Source of the DNA: Spirodela intermedia
Lineage: Eukaryota; Streptophyta; Magnoliopsida; Alismatales; Araceae
Assembly: GCA_902729315.2 (NCBI GenBank)
Contig: LR746278.1
Coordinates: 5,125,911-5,189,910, forward strand
Direction: 5' to 3'
DNA: 64,000 bases
Each line of letters begins with the position of its first letter. Position 1 is the stretch's first letter. The translations under genes and the position numbers were made by a program. Below the pieces are notes generated by a model, which saw only the letters and a list, made by a program, of their open reading frames with translations, did no database searches and was not told the origin of the DNA. Positions 36,498 to 49,412 of this stretch are shown here, in pieces.

Positions 36498-37295
36498 GTG
36501 GTCGCCACCGCCACCGCTCCTTCCTCGTCAATCCGCAGATCCCACGCTCCTGCGCCGGAATGTCGCCTCTCGGACGCACAAGAACACAAATGCGCGAGGA
36601 GATGGACGGTGAGAGAACGGGACGGCGGGCCGCCCTCCCTGTCCCTCCGCCGTTTTAGGAATGCCCGACGGGGAGCACGGCGGTAGCGCCGTTTCTACTC
36701 TGTATCGGATCGGACTCGCGGCCGTCTTCCCACCGTCCACGGCCCCGACGACCAAATCAAATCATCTGCTAGGAAACGAATACGGATCGTCATCTCACCC
36801 GATTTCCTCGGCGACACAATTTATGCGGGAATGAATAACGGACGGTCGAGTGATGGAGTTCTTCTCTCCGCGTTTGACGCTGCTGCCCACAGAGAGACAG
36901 GGAAACAGATCCTACAGTAGAGCAGTCCGCGATCGACTTTCACCGAGTCTCTGCTCCTGCCTTGCGAGAGAATGGTCGAAAGAATTTCACTAGGGACTAG
37001 GTGACCCTTCTGTACAGAGCGAGAAGAAGAAGAAGAAGAAGAAGAGATGGAGCTCAACGATCCGCTAAGACGAATACATCATCGTCGCCGTCGTCATCTC
37101 CCTCGAAGAACTTAACCTAGGAAATTAATCAAATGAATGGGCACGCCCGAACAGAGCATCTCGTCACCAGCGCGCGCACGGCACGTCCGCTGAGAACATT
37201 GTTTTCTCGACGGGCACCTGACGGCGGCGGCCCACGCGACCCACCTACGCCAGCGGCGGTGCCGACTCAGCTCACCAGCAGCCGTCCCCTCCTCT
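36498..37295. other. Space between receptor kinase and SCAMP
   Basis: About 800 bp that must hold the SCAMP promoter and 5' UTR and the 3' UTR of the receptor gene, both on the minus strand. A GAA run is at 37021-37046. No further gene is seen. Confidence 0.4.
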
Positions 37296-38564
37296 CTAAA
37301 CCGGCGTGGAGCTCCCACCTGCGGCCTCCTTCATTTCATCCACCATCCGCACCAGATCTTGGACGACCTCCGACACCGGCGGCCGGAACTCGGGGGCATT
37401 CTGCAAGAGCCAAGGAATGATGTCAAGCCGCCGGCCGCACACCAAAAAAGGCGAGCTAGAAGGCAGCGCAGATCATGTCGGAGCTTCAACCGCGAGGCAG
37501 TGAGAGAGGAAACCGCACCTGAACACAGCGGCTGATGATGTCCGCAAAGCGAGACAGAGACTTCTCCGGATACTTCCCATCAATGGAGGGATCCACCATC
37601 TTCGTCAACATGTTGATGTCGTAAAACTGAGAGCTCGCCCATCTCACCAGATACTGCTCCCCTCGAGGTCGCGAACTTCGGAATTTCAAGAAAACAAAGA
37701 CACACGGAGAGAGAAAGAAGCACACGATTAGCCCTTGTATTTCAGTTCCTGGTGTGATAGAAGGGCATTATTGTTGTGGCATCAGCTCACCTGTCGTAGG
37801 GTTTACGCCCCGTGAGAAGCTCGAGCATCACGACTCCGAAGCTGTAGATGTCGCTGTGCTCTGTGTACGACCCGGACTCGTTGATCTCGGGCGCTTCGTA
37901 GCTGAATGAACGTATCTTCCCTGACAACTGAGATCAGCAAGATAACGTCGCGTCAGAACACCAACCCCCATCAGATGCGACGGCATCGAGCTCGCCGATC
38001 GTCCCCCACCTGGGTCACCGACGAGGATGAGAGCAGGGGAGAGAGGCCGCAGTCGCAGACGCGCACAGCGAGCTCGTCGTCCAGAAGAATGTTGGAGGAC
38101 TCGAAGTTCTGATGCACCACGGGCGGCTCGCAGGAGTCATGGAGGTACCTTCCCCATTAAAACAGAGAAATATCGTCAGAAAACAAAAACAATAATGTTC
38201 CAAACATGAGAGCGCATCAGATCTTACTCCAAGGCCCTGGCAGCTCCGAGGGCCACTTGGATGCGGGCCTTCCACGACAGCTTCCTCTTGAGATCCTCTT
38301 CCCCATGGAGGACGTCGTGAAGGGTTCTTCTGCTGAAGTAGTCATAAACCAGCAGCCGCTGCCCATGCTCGGCGCAGTAACCCACCAGCTTGAGAATGTT
38401 GGCGTGCCGGAGCTCAGAGATGCCCAGCACCATCTCAAGGAAAGTATCCACTGGAAGGGAGTTGTTCACGTTGTCCAGCTTCATAATCGCTAATTGCTGA
38501 ACAACGGGAAAATTATCATCACTCTGCAACCCACCCAACAGCAGGTTTATGCTCACATCCATCG

Positions 38565-38602
<38 letters not shown>

Positions 38603-41459
38603 TCCATTCTGATAAAGTGATACAAGAAATTTCTTAAACAAATGCCTTCTTGGGAGGCAGAAGAAGAAGCAGGCACACTGCGAGGATTAATTGACGAGGA
38701 GGGGTCACCATTTATCCAGCTGTGGGCAAAGTTGGTCAGGGCAATCAATACCTTTCCATCGGGAAGCCTTGCACGGTAAACTCTGCCCAGCCTGCTGTCT
38801 CTCAGGATGTTTTCCTCGCTGAAGCTGTTCGTGTACTGCTGAAGAGAACCCACAGAGAAGGAGGCGACAGAAGTCGGTGGGCTCAGCTTCACCACTGGCC
38901 CAGGCGGCGACTCCCGACCTTCAGGTGGCACCCTCATCGTCTCCTCTACGGGGGGTGGTTCCACCACCGCCAACTGGGCCGGAGGGGCCACAGAGGCGGG
39001 AACCAGTTTCTCGATCCCCCACTCTTCCGGTTGCTTCACAGATGCCTCCTTCGGGACCGCCACTGCAATTGAGCAAGCCATTAGACTTCACCCACCATGA
39101 AGCCGGATAGAGCAAACTTCAAAGGTCGTACCTTTGTGGACCTCATGGCTGGAAATATCACCTCTTGGCAGAACCAGAGAATCGCGGCCTCCGAGCTCCA
39201 GCCTGGGCCTTGCACGTGCCCCGACCTCCTGCTTCTTCACCGCACTCTCTTGCGTCAGCCTTCTCTCCCGATGCTTTGATAAGCAGTAGTTTGCGATCAA
39301 TATCATCGCTAGGACCAATATCACAATGCCGATTGCTCCGGCAAATGCAAGCCCGATGATTCTCGGGGTGGACAGTTTCTTCTTCCTGTTATCATCATTA
39401 TTACTGCTACTGCTGTCATCAACGGGAGGGTTATTGTCCTCCGCAGATGGGCCGCTGGCAGGCTTCGACGGTGCTGCCGGAGGAACTGGTGGCCCCGAGG
39501 ACGGGGACGGCGGAGAAGACGACGGTGCAGCAGTCGTGTTCAATGGATTACCATCCGACCTGCGGCAATTATGACAAACTGAATCAAAAGGGAGGAAAGC
39601 ATGCACTATGCTCAAGGGCTCGAAGCATCAAAAAACAAGGGAGATGCATACTTGAAGCTTGGAATGTTATACAGCTTTGTGGGCACGGGCCCAGAGAAGA
39701 GGTTATTCGCTACGTTCCTGCGGGAACAGAAATAAAAATAAAAATTAAGGTTTACCATTCGGTGAAAGGATTCCCTAAATGAGCGGAGAGTAGCTAAGAG
39801 AACTCAGAGGGGACGGTGAGGAGGATTTACAGATCCATGAGCGGAAGGCCCTGCAGAACATCGAGGACCCCTGAGAGCTGGTTGCTCTGAATGTGTCTGC
39901 AGAGGCATCCAGATTTCAGCAAGTTTCGGTCAAAAAAATACTGAGAATCTTTTGGGGGGACTCACAAGGTGGTCAAGGAGGACAAGCTGTCCATGGAGGC
40001 TGGCAGTTGGCCGCTCAGATTGTTGAACGACAGGTCCCTGGAGAGAGAGGGAACCGTAGAGAAGAAGCTCAGCACAAGAGCAGCCTGAGCTCATAAAAGC
40101 GTTTGGAGAAAATAATCGATCCGCGCCATAAGAGACCAGAAGCATTCATCAGAACCAAATCGTAGGAAACTCACAGATTTATGAGCCCAGTCAGAGGCTG
40201 GAAAGCATCTGGTAAAGCTCCCGTCAGCATGTTGTGGCCTAAAGACCTGACGAGAAGGTGAATAGAGAAAAGATTATCAACCACAAGGATACACCCTGAA
40301 TCGTCAGAATTCAGAGCGGTGGCCCCGAACAGGCAACTCAAATCCACCAAGCTTACATGTCTGTCAAGCTTCCCAGGCGAGATAATGAGCTCGGGATGCT
40401 CCCAGTGAATGCATTGTCCGATAGAAAACTGGAGGAAAAAAGGACAGAAAACTCTGACTGAGAAAAGTGGGCTCCCACTGAAGAAGCGCATGGAAGTTTC
40501 GACCAGGAGATTTGAGGACATGAACACCTACAAGCGTTGCATGGTAGTGGGCAAGCCTTCTGGTATATTTCCTCCGATGTGATTATTGCTCAGATCACTG
40601 CCTCATCCACCATAAGAAAACATGAGTAAATAAAATCAATGCTCTGCCCATCCAGCATCCACTTATCCCCAGCCCTTGCTGGAGGAAGAAGAAGAGCGCC
40701 ATCATGAATGCAATTATCACGAAAAGGTGAACCACTCACATTGTTATTATGGAAGAGAAGTTCTCCAATTTATCCCCCAAATTTCCTCCCAAATTTGCTC
40801 CATTGAGAATTCTGCGAAGAACAGGAACCCCCCCTCCCCCGGTCAAAGAACTGCATAGAACATGTCTGTGAAACACCCAAGAGGAGAATGCCTTACATTC
40901 CGGTTATATTCGGGCCAACGCACTGGACTCCCTGCCAGCCCTCCACACAGGGGTCACCTCCGTTGGGGATCCATCCCGGCAGAGGAGGCGAGCCCAGCGA
41001 AACATATAGACTGTTTATGGCAAACACTGAAAGAAACACAAGATCAGAGAAAGACCAGACAAAGGGATGCATTCATAAGGCTCCTAAATCTAGGAGAGAA
41101 GCAACAGGGTCAAGGAAATAATCTGCCGCCACATTAAAGTTCTTCAACAGCGTTCCTCAGGGGTAAGGCCTCATGCACTATCAGCACCATTTAATCAATT
41201 CACACCCCCAACCAAAAACTGTGTTAAATATGACGAAGGCATGGAGGGCAGAAGCTCTGCAACTGAGTCTGATTCCCAGATCCCATGAAACCCTCCTCAT
41301 TTTTCGTTATTCACGATTTTTCTCCGAAATAAGGGATTCTACAGTGAAATGAATGACGCCAGAGTCAACTGAGAGAGTACCATCCTGCTCGTAGGTGTAC
41401 CCACTTGAGAGTGGTAGGATGAGCACCGCCGCCAACCCCAAGACCAAGCGGACGAGCAT
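37296..41459 (-). CDS. STRUBBELIG-receptor family LRR receptor-like pseudokinase
   Basis: Leucine-rich-repeat receptor-like protein of the SRF/LRR-V family, plasma-membrane signalling in growth and development. Sixteen GT-AG exons: 41459-41381, 41026-40897, 40811-40740, 40597-40532, 40428-40357, 40246-40175, 40037-39966, 39896-39831, 39717-39652, 39559-39132, 39062-38752, 38496-38228, 38148-38010, 37927-37791, 37675-37519, 37400-37296; 746 aa. Signal peptide 1-20; N-terminal cap with [12 protein letters not shown]; six LRRs, each on its own 66- or 72-nt exon in the same phase; Pro/Ser-rich juxtamembrane; one TM helix about 299-323; kinase-like domain about 443-737. The glycine loop is degenerate ([10 protein letters not shown]), the beta-3 Lys is kept (AIMK484), HRD is HQN (580-582) and DFG is DCG (600-602), as is known for catalytically atypical SRF proteins. 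APE and the [16 protein letters not shown] helix are intact. The exact SRF number cannot be assigned. Confidence 0.9.
38562..38600. repeat. GA microsatellite in receptor-kinase intron
   Basis: About 17 GA units within the intron between exons 11 and 12 of the SRF gene. Confidence 0.9.
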
Positions 41460-44400
41460 CTCTATGTTTGAAGGGATCACCGCCGACCTGTTCGGAAAGC
41501 AAGGGGAAGAACCTGAGAGATACACGAGGGCATCGGAAGAACGCAGCGATGAAGCCCAAAGATGGCAAAGAAAATCCTAAACAAAGCGCGTGAAGGATAG
41601 TACGAAAAGGCTGTTAAGAACAGGCAATGGCGGATGGACGTTGGGTCCTGCATTTTTGTCCCAGTGCCCCTGTCTAAATGATGTAGCGGAAGAAACAGGC
41701 CGGAAATCGTATTGGCCAAGATAAAGGAACGCGAAGAAGGAAAACTCGAAGGACGTCGGCATTTCGAGAGGCCGACCTACTCGGGCAACCCTCCCTGTCC
41801 CTCCCGAGAACTGTCGACGGAGCTTCTCACAGATCACGGGAACTGCCTTCCAGACGAGACGAGGGCGCCGAATCCAACATCAGAAGTCGGAACGAGGCTC
41901 GAACGAAGCGAATCGGGAGACCTCAGCCGCCTCAGGGCAGGGGAGGTGACCCAGGAACTCGACGATCTGAACCTCCTCCACTATGCTCCTCCATGGAAAA
42001 ACCCTCCCTCCCTCAGCTCTCCGGAACGATAATGTACAGGAGAGCGAGGAAGGCTGCAACACCCGAAGCGACCACTGAAGAGACGAGTTCCGATGGGAAC
42101 GAAGAACGCGATGGAGCCGAATGCAGCCCGTCAAACGGGGACCGGAGAGGGAGGAGCAGGTTGAGCCCGCGGCGGGCTACTACGATCCGCGAGTTCCAAA
42201 CAGAAGAGAAAGAGGATCTGCGAGCTCTTCGTGGAGAGGGCGAACCCACCTTTCTCCGCAGAAAAAACAGTGGCCGGCGGGCAGCACCTCCTGGGCACAG
42301 AGGCTCCCCCCGAACTCGCAATCAACTCGGAAAAGGAGGAGAGCAGCGGAAAAGCAAGCGGCACAAGTCTGCGTGCGTGCTCTTTCCTCCTTTTTCCTCT
42401 CTGGGGCACTGGGAGAGTGAGAGAGAGAGAGGGAGAGACGATGGGGAAATGGCCACCTCGTCGTCCACCCCCGGTGAAAGCCGTGAAGCGTAAATCCGCC
42501 ACAGTAAATGGGGAATCTTTCCGGAAAAATACAAAGAACGAAGCGCACCTTCTGCGTCCTCCGTCTGCCCGGCGGACTTGTTCTCAGTTTATTCAAGCAT
42601 TTCACCCTTAGCAAAGAGGAAGAGAACTACACATCTGCTCATCATATGCGGGGAAGGGGGGTTGAGGGAGCTCTCTGAGAATGACGACGAGGGTGGCAGC
42701 GATCGATGAAGGCTCCCAAGGCGATCTGCCGTCAGAATCTTATCGGTATGTAAACTACGACGTCTGAGCTGGCCCCCACTGGTCTCATCAGTCAGAACAG
42801 CGTTTTTGAATTCCGCACGGCGGAGAGATCGGGATGGGCACGCATCGCCCCTCAACCATGTTTATCCCTCCAAATCCTCCGCCGCCTCAGATAACCATTC
42901 AAAAGAAGAACCTCGCCACAAATCCACCCCCCCAAAAAAAAGGAACAGTCGCCGATCGAGGTTCTATCAGGCATGTCACCGACCAGGTCGTCTCGGCGTG
43001 AAGCAAGAGCCTCGCCACATCATCATCATCATCTCCCTGGCCGCGCCTTACTCTGGCTTCTACTCGACGGTAAAAGAGAAGAAAAATATGCCCTTTCCGG
43101 CTTTTTGCCTCAGCCCGCCGCCCAGTGTTCCCCATCATCTCTCCATTATTGGACAAAGCCCCAGATCAGACGCAATGCGTCGACCGGGTCTCTCCATCTG
43201 ACGGCGACAACGTAGTCCAACTCTCCCAGCCATGCAAGGGCACGAAGATTGAGAGAGGACGAAGACCTGCAAAGCCCCGTTTGTCTGGACAGCCACGCTC
43301 AGCCGTCAAAACCAACGACCGCCGCCCCATCGGCTGGCGGACCGTCATCTCCGGGGGCTCAACGGCCGGTTTTGGAAGGATTCCAGTCGTCGCCCTCCTC
43401 CGGACCATCGCAACGTCGCTTCTTGATGACTGGTGAGATAAGTTCGAGAACATCGCAACAAAAGATCACCCCCGGGGGCACACGTGCTCCATGTCATTGA
43501 CCGTGCCAATCTGCGACGGGTCAATGCCAATTTCTTGCCGGTCCATGGTCAACCCCTGATCGGGTTGTGGGTTGTCCGTCGATCCCGTCCGATTCCACTG
43601 GTGCTGAGGTCATAAAATGTTGGGGGAGCATGGCTTACCTCATTTGCGGATGCACTCGTGCATGCAATGTCGGAAATCATGTTAGCAACTTCTACTGCTT
43701 ATTGGTGTCTACCACATATTTGTAGGCTTTCTCCTACAAACATAAATAACAAATTTGTTCATGTCTTTGAAATTTTCTAGAACGATGCAAAATTACCCAC
43801 CATGCTCATCAGTTTAGTTGATTAGATCATCACTATATGAGGAGGTGACCGTCATGAAGGCAAAGAGAGACATACAAGATTACCCATGCTATAATAATCA
43901 TCTACAATAAGTCCTCTTTTTATAGAAAACACAAGATTAAATCTCAACATAAAAGCAATTCCTAGCTGACGTTGAATCTGTAAGTTTATCTATCAATAAA
44001 AACCATGTAATATTAAATATGGCTACACAATGCCTTGACTTATCCTTTTAGACTATAACCTCATGATTATCAATGCATTAGGAGTTGAAAATAAAATAAA
44101 ACTTTAAATTTACAAGGACCGAAAAGTACACAACCTTGAATTTAAAAGAAATAAAATTAGGTTCCCTTTATTAGACAAGGAGTGAAAAAGGTTCCTTAGA
44201 TCCACAACACAAGGATAAGTTCAAAATAATATGGTGGAGGATTTTCATTTTAATTTCAATAGCAGATAATGACTTTATCAATCTCTCAATAAACAATATT
44301 TAACAGAAATAGGTAGAAGAAAGTGATCAATTCTAAACTTTAGGCACAACGAATAAAGGCAACCAAAAATGTTTTGGAGATGAAGATATTATTTCTACTT

Positions 44401-44652
44401 GGGTTCATAATTAGGTCCTTGCCTATTGGACTTCTGATCTACAATTGATCAAAACTTCAATATTAACTCAACATTGAAGTTTTAGAAAAAGACTTGAATT
44501 AAAATACGTATTTAATTATTGTGTTATAATAAAAAAATATATTATTAAGTATGACTAATTAGAGAGTAGTTATAACAAATTTAGGTCCCTTGGTCAGCTA
44601 GGATATGAATATAAAAGAGGTGGTGGTTATGAATTATTTATGATTAGGATAA
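41460..44652. other. Intergenic region upstream of receptor kinase
   Basis: GC-rich to about 43600, with a CT/GA-rich stretch near 42410-42440 that suggests promoter and 5' leader sequence for the SRF gene. Overlapping frames on both strands have no recognisable domains. From 43600 the DNA becomes AT-rich and is probably old transposon sequence that I cannot classify. Confidence 0.4.
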
Positions 44653-46485
44653 TGATAAGTCTTCATTATCATAAGTTAATAATTAATGAATAATATAGTT
44701 TTAGCCTTAACTCATGATAAATAGACTTATACTTGTGTTAAATTATGAAAAGTGGTTTTCAATTGATTAATATGATTTTTAGCTAATTAAATAATTTTAT
44801 GTAAATTTATGTAATTTTAATAATCTTATTTTTGAGATAAAGAAATAAAAAGTAAATAAAAAAAAAGATAAAAAAAGAGGGAGATCCGTTGGCCAGCCGA
44901 GCCTACTAGCAGGTCAAAAGTGTAGCTAGGGCAGAGCCGCTAGTAGGGGCTTGAGCGACTTTGGATAGATGGGGGCACGTGTGCATGACTCCCCTTCCAC
45001 GTCACTAGTGGCTAGTTAGCTATGGGACAAGGAGTGGTCGTACATATGAGAAAGGGACTCACTACTTATAAATCTAATATTACTATATATTCATCTCCAA
45101 AACTTTGACATACAACTATTGTGGGATTAAACACACGTCACACCTTCCCTAGAAAGGTTTCAAAGATTTTAATACCTACAATACTCTTTGTTTATCAGAA
45201 GGAGGTAGTTTGATGATGTCACTTTACAAAGATATTTATGTACTTATTTCACTCTCTCTCATGCAGGTGGACGACTGACATTGATTCGAATTCTACTAGA
45301 GTTAAAACTCACATTTTTATCTAATTAAATCATGACTTTCTTGTAGATCGCCCATGAAGGATTAAGCTGCCAAAATCACTCAATCATCGACGAAAATCTT
45401 GTCAATACAATTTGCGGAGTATTATTACTAAAATTAGTGAACGATTCATCATAAAAGGATCGTGAATCCATAAGTAAAGCATCTCCAATTGATCGATGAA
45501 GAAGCCGTCGTCGAGAAGAAGATGATCAATTAGGAGATGAGCCGCCACCTCTTGAGAGCATACTGGATGTGATGAAGAGCCTCCTCTTGTTGTGCGGACC
45601 TGAGAATGAAGCTCTCTAACATGCGCCCCACCTTCATCTAGCTTCTCTCTGTCGAGTGATAGCTACCAAAGAGCTACAAAGTCATTGTTTTTTCGCTCCG
45701 CCAAGTGACACTCGCTGGATACAATCGGACGACTCATTTTATCGATCTCTAGACTTCACAAGAAGATCTAGAGATTGCCCATGTCGTCATTGTCCAAGGA
45801 GAGCCTTCGAGGCTGTGGACACTACACGACAATCCTCTTAAATGCTCAAGATTCTATTATATCGTCGAATTGTCACCACCATGTCGGAACTCTATTTTAT
45901 CAATTTTTTTAATTAGCTTAACTTTCACCATCATTTTTTAGACTTCGAAAGGAGACCTGGTGAATGTCTAGGTCTATGTCCAAAGAGAGCCTTTGAGGCC
46001 ATGGACATCATTCAATGACCCTCTCAAACACACAGAATTCCAACGATCGTTGTCGCAAGGCCAGAACTTAGCCTTTCCTACTTTCAACTTAATTCTCACT
46101 TTATTTAGTGATAATTTTCACTTAATTCCAATTAAATCATCTGTAATTACTTATGTAAGAATCACCGGGCAGAACTCTATTTTCTCTCAATTCACATTCT
46201 CCAGGAGCTGATGTCATCTTGACGTCCACATTTTTATTTTTTAGTCTAAAATTCTTAAAAAAATTATATTCCTTGAGAAAGGTTTTAAAATATTATCTAA
46301 TATTATATTATATCCTTGTGATTAATCTAATTTTTTTTCATTATTTTTGGAACTTTCATTGAATTATAATTGATATATTTGTTGAGAAATACTTCTAAAT
46401 ATCTGAAAATTGATATTTTCTAATTTTATAAATTTTAAATTTGCATGATTTATTATACACATTGCAACTTTTTTGTCACACAGAG
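44653..46485 (+). repeat. Athila-type LTR, long subtype, decayed 3' end
   Basis: Starts TGATAAGTCTTCATTATCAT like the other copies and shows the same GC-rich block (45000 region), TATA-like CTATATATTC at about 45083, and AT-rich tail. It contains a tandem duplication of a block with TGTCCAAGGAGAGCCTT at 45791 and TGTCCAAAGAGAGCCTT at 45977. The last 30 bases diverge from the other copies, so the right border is uncertain and the preceding GATAA has no visible partner. Confidence 0.7.
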
Positions 46486-47559
46486 AGCTTCAAAGTAGGA
46501 ATCAAGTCACAAAATCAATTAAAAGGAACTTTAAAAAAACTAGAATCAAGAAATGTACTAAAAAAATTACAAAATTGAAATTACGAAATTTTACTTGAGA
46601 ATATGGGACTGCCCATATTCTTGTGTCACTACATAGAAGAATGAGGTCTTACTCTCCCAGAAGAGAAGGGAGAAGCTACAATTAGTCAAGAGAGATCCCA
46701 CTTTTCTCTTAAATTTTTTCTTTTTATTTAGTTCAAGAAGGCACAAATTTGTTACCATAAATCTCTCTAATAAACAGCCAAAAAAATCAGATCTAATTGG
46801 GAAGGATTCAAATATAGTAGCTCATTGTTCTTGCTTTCTTATTTTCGTGGACATATTATTTTGACTTAAATGATGTAGCTTTAATGGTTGACACATGAGT
46901 CTATTGGGCTATAAAAATCATGGATTAAATCCCCTTTTATGTTGACGTTGCTAAGTGGACTTGAGCCTAAACAATGGGTCTTAGCTTACTTACCACATGC
47001 TTCAACACAATTTCAAAATAATTTTAGAAAATCATAAAAATATTAATTCAAAGTATAACTTCATGAACATATTATTGATAAAGATAATATATATTTAAAT
47101 ACAATAAACCTTGGATGATTGTATTAACATATAATATTAAAATATCAAAATAAATTCATGAATATAAATCATCCAAAGTACAAGTTTAATTATCAATTTT
47201 ATATATAGTATTTTATCACAACTAAATGTATTCTAATTCAAATATATGTATTTAATCATAAATTTAGGTTATTATTATATCTATTTGACCTAATTTATCA
47301 CATGAGATTAGAGTGTTATCAATAGATGATAGGGAGGTGGTAGGGGGGGCTCGCATTCGTCTAATGTGTTATTGAGTAGAGAATTAGAAGAAGGGAGAGC
47401 TCACTATGGTAGCAAGGGTTCTCGTTCCTCTATTGTGTCACCCAACAGAGAATTACAACAGGGGAGAGCATGCCGTGGAATCATTTGTCATCATTTTCCA
47501 CCATCCATTTTATGTCGCTTTGCAAAAATTGTGAATAGGATAAATCTCACTTTGGAATC
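46486..47559. other. AT-rich stretch between LTRs, not identified
   Basis: No gene or known repeat is recognised. At 47365-47470 two related blocks sit side by side (GTGTTATTGAGTAGAGAATTAG and GTGTCACCCAACAGAGAATTAC, each followed by GGGAGAGC). Confidence 0.4.
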
Positions 47560-49199
47560 TGATAAGTCTTCATTATCATGAGTTAATAATTAGTAAATAA
47601 TATAGTTTTAGCCTTAACTCATGATAAATAGACTTATATTTGTGTTAAAGTGTGAAAAGTGGTTTTCAGTTGATTAACGTGAATTTTTGGGTAATTATGT
47701 GATGTTATACGAATTTATATGATTTTTACAGTCTTACTTTTGAGATAAATGAAGAAAAAAAAATAAAAATAAAAATAAAGCAAAATGGGGGGGACTTGTC
47801 GGCCAACTGGGCCCACAAGCAGGTCGGAAGCACAGTCGGAGAGTAGCCGCGAGTAGAGACTCGAGCAGCTAGGACCGATAGGGACATGTGTGCACCACAT
47901 CCCTTCCACGTCATCGGTGGCCAGCTGGCTGTGGGGCAAGGAGTGGTTGTACACGTGCGAGAAAGGGACTTGATCGTAAATGTAATATTACTATATATTT
48001 ACCAAAAACTTCGGCGCACAAACGATGTGGGACTAAACCCGCATCACACCTTCCCCAGAAAGGGCGGGCAACCAACGTGGGTTTGAATCCTCCCAGAGCC
48101 CAAAACTCATATTTTTTATTTGATTATCGTGACTTTCTTGTAGATCACCGGTGAAGGATTAAGCAACCAAAATCGTTGGATCATCGGCGAAAATCTCGTC
48201 AATACAATTCGCAGAGCATTGTTACTAAAATTGCTGAATGATTCGCGATAAAAGGATTGCAAATTCATCGAGTAAAGCATCTCCGATTGATCGACGAATA
48301 AGCCGTCGTCGAGAAGAGGACGATCCGTCGGGAGACGAGTTGCCACCTCCTGAGAGCATACCGGATGCGATGAAGAGCCTCCTCTTGCTATGTGGACCTG
48401 AGGATGAAGCTCTCTGACACGTGCCCCACCTCCATCCAGCTCCTCTCCGTTGGGTGACAGCTGCCGAAGAGTCGCAAAGTCACTGTTTTTCTGCTCTGCC
48501 AGGTGACAGCCATCGGAGACGATTCGACGACCTATTTTATTGATCTCTAGACTTCGCAAGGAGATCTAGAGATTGCCCACGTCATCTTTGTCCAAGGAGA
48601 GCCTTTGAGGTCGTGGACATTGCATGATGATCCTCCAAAAAGCTCAAGATTCCAGTGCATTGTCGATGCATCGTCGCTGCAATGCTAGAACTCTGTTTTC
48701 CTACTTTCAACTTACTTTTCACTTCATTTAGTGATAATTTGTGTGATTTTAATTTACCAAGATATACTTCATTCAATTACGATTCTTCCGGCTTTTACAG
48801 ATCTTAATTTGATCAATTAAATCGTTTGTAATCGCTTACGTAAGAATTGCCGGGCGGAACTCTATTTTTGCCTAATTCATATTCGACGGGCGCTGACGTC
48901 ATCCTAATGTCCGCACCCTTATTTTCCTTTTTCGTGAATTTTAAATATATTTCCTTTTCATTTCTTAGTATATAATTAATAGAAAATAGTATTCTTTGAG
49001 AAAAATTCTGAATAATTATCAGATATTATATTACATCCCTGTGATCGACCTGAAAAATTATCGTTGTTTTTGGAAGTTTTATTGAATTATACTTGATATA
49101 TTTGTTCAGAAATACTTCTAAATATCCAAAAATTCATATTTTCTAGTTTCATAAATTATAAATTTGCGTGATTTACTATACAATGACTAAGTCACATCT
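47560..49199 (+). repeat. 5' LTR of Athila-type element, short subtype
   Basis: A 1640-bp LTR starting TGATAAGTCTTCATTATCAT and ending just before a tRNA primer site. TATA-like ACTATATATTT is near 47989, the B-box GGTTTGAATCC at 48080-48090 (one base from consensus), and the antisense frame at 48116-48559 is intact. Followed by the primer site and gag, so this is a 5' LTR and not a solo copy. The matching 3' LTR is not found in the window. Confidence 0.85.
48116..48559 (-). CDS. Antisense ORF inside LTR, 147 codons
   Basis: The longest version of a frame shared by at least three LTR copies. It begins MRSLEINKIGRRIVSDGCH and continues with ELDGGGARVRELHPQV and PLLDDGLFVDQSEM. It is rich in Ser, Arg and charged residues, has no signal or membrane segment and matches no family I know. 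It lies in the R-U5 part, antisense to the element. It may be chance openness of a repeated sequence, or a real antisense product; there is no proof of expression. Confidence 0.3.
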   Translation of the reverse strand: MRSLEINKIGRRIVSDGCHLAEQKNSDFATLRQLSPNGEELDGGGARVRELHPQVHIARGGSSSHPVCSQEVATRLPTDRPLLDDGLFVDQSEMLYSMNLQSFYRESFSNFSNNALRIVLTRFSPMIQRFWLLNPSPVIYKKVTIIK

Positions 49200-49202
49200 A
49201 AT

Positions 49203-49221
49203 TTTGGCACCGTTGTTGGAG
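49203..49221 (+). other. Retrotransposon primer-binding site
   Basis: TTTTGGCACCGTTGTTGGAG directly follows the LTR end and is a mutated form of TGGCGCCGTTGCCGGGGA, the site used by Athila and many plant Gypsy elements. Confidence 0.7.
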
Positions 49222-49412
49222 ATGTATTACATAATATTTAGTATTTTTTTGTTTTTCTCTTATAGTACACAAAAAAAAATTAACTCTTGTTTTATTTTCT
49301 TTTTGCCAATTTTTTTTTAAAAAAAGAAATGAACAGAAGCAAGGCAAGGACTAGAGCATAATGAAGGAGGGTAACAATTACTAAACTTTTTCCTCGAATT
49401 TATTAATTTTTT
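49222..49412 (+). other. Athila untranslated leader
   Basis: AT-rich DNA between the primer site and gag start. The minus-strand element has the matching leader at about 63247-63440. Confidence 0.6.

Noticed and set aside
38206-39110. Several plus-strand frames opposite the receptor kinase
   Set aside because: Shadows of the minus-strand exons, with no motif of their own.
41993-43450. Multiple overlapping frames of 80-166 codons upstream of the receptor kinase
   Set aside because: They lie on both strands in GC-rich, low-complexity DNA with no consistent domain, so chance frames in promoter and leader are more likely.
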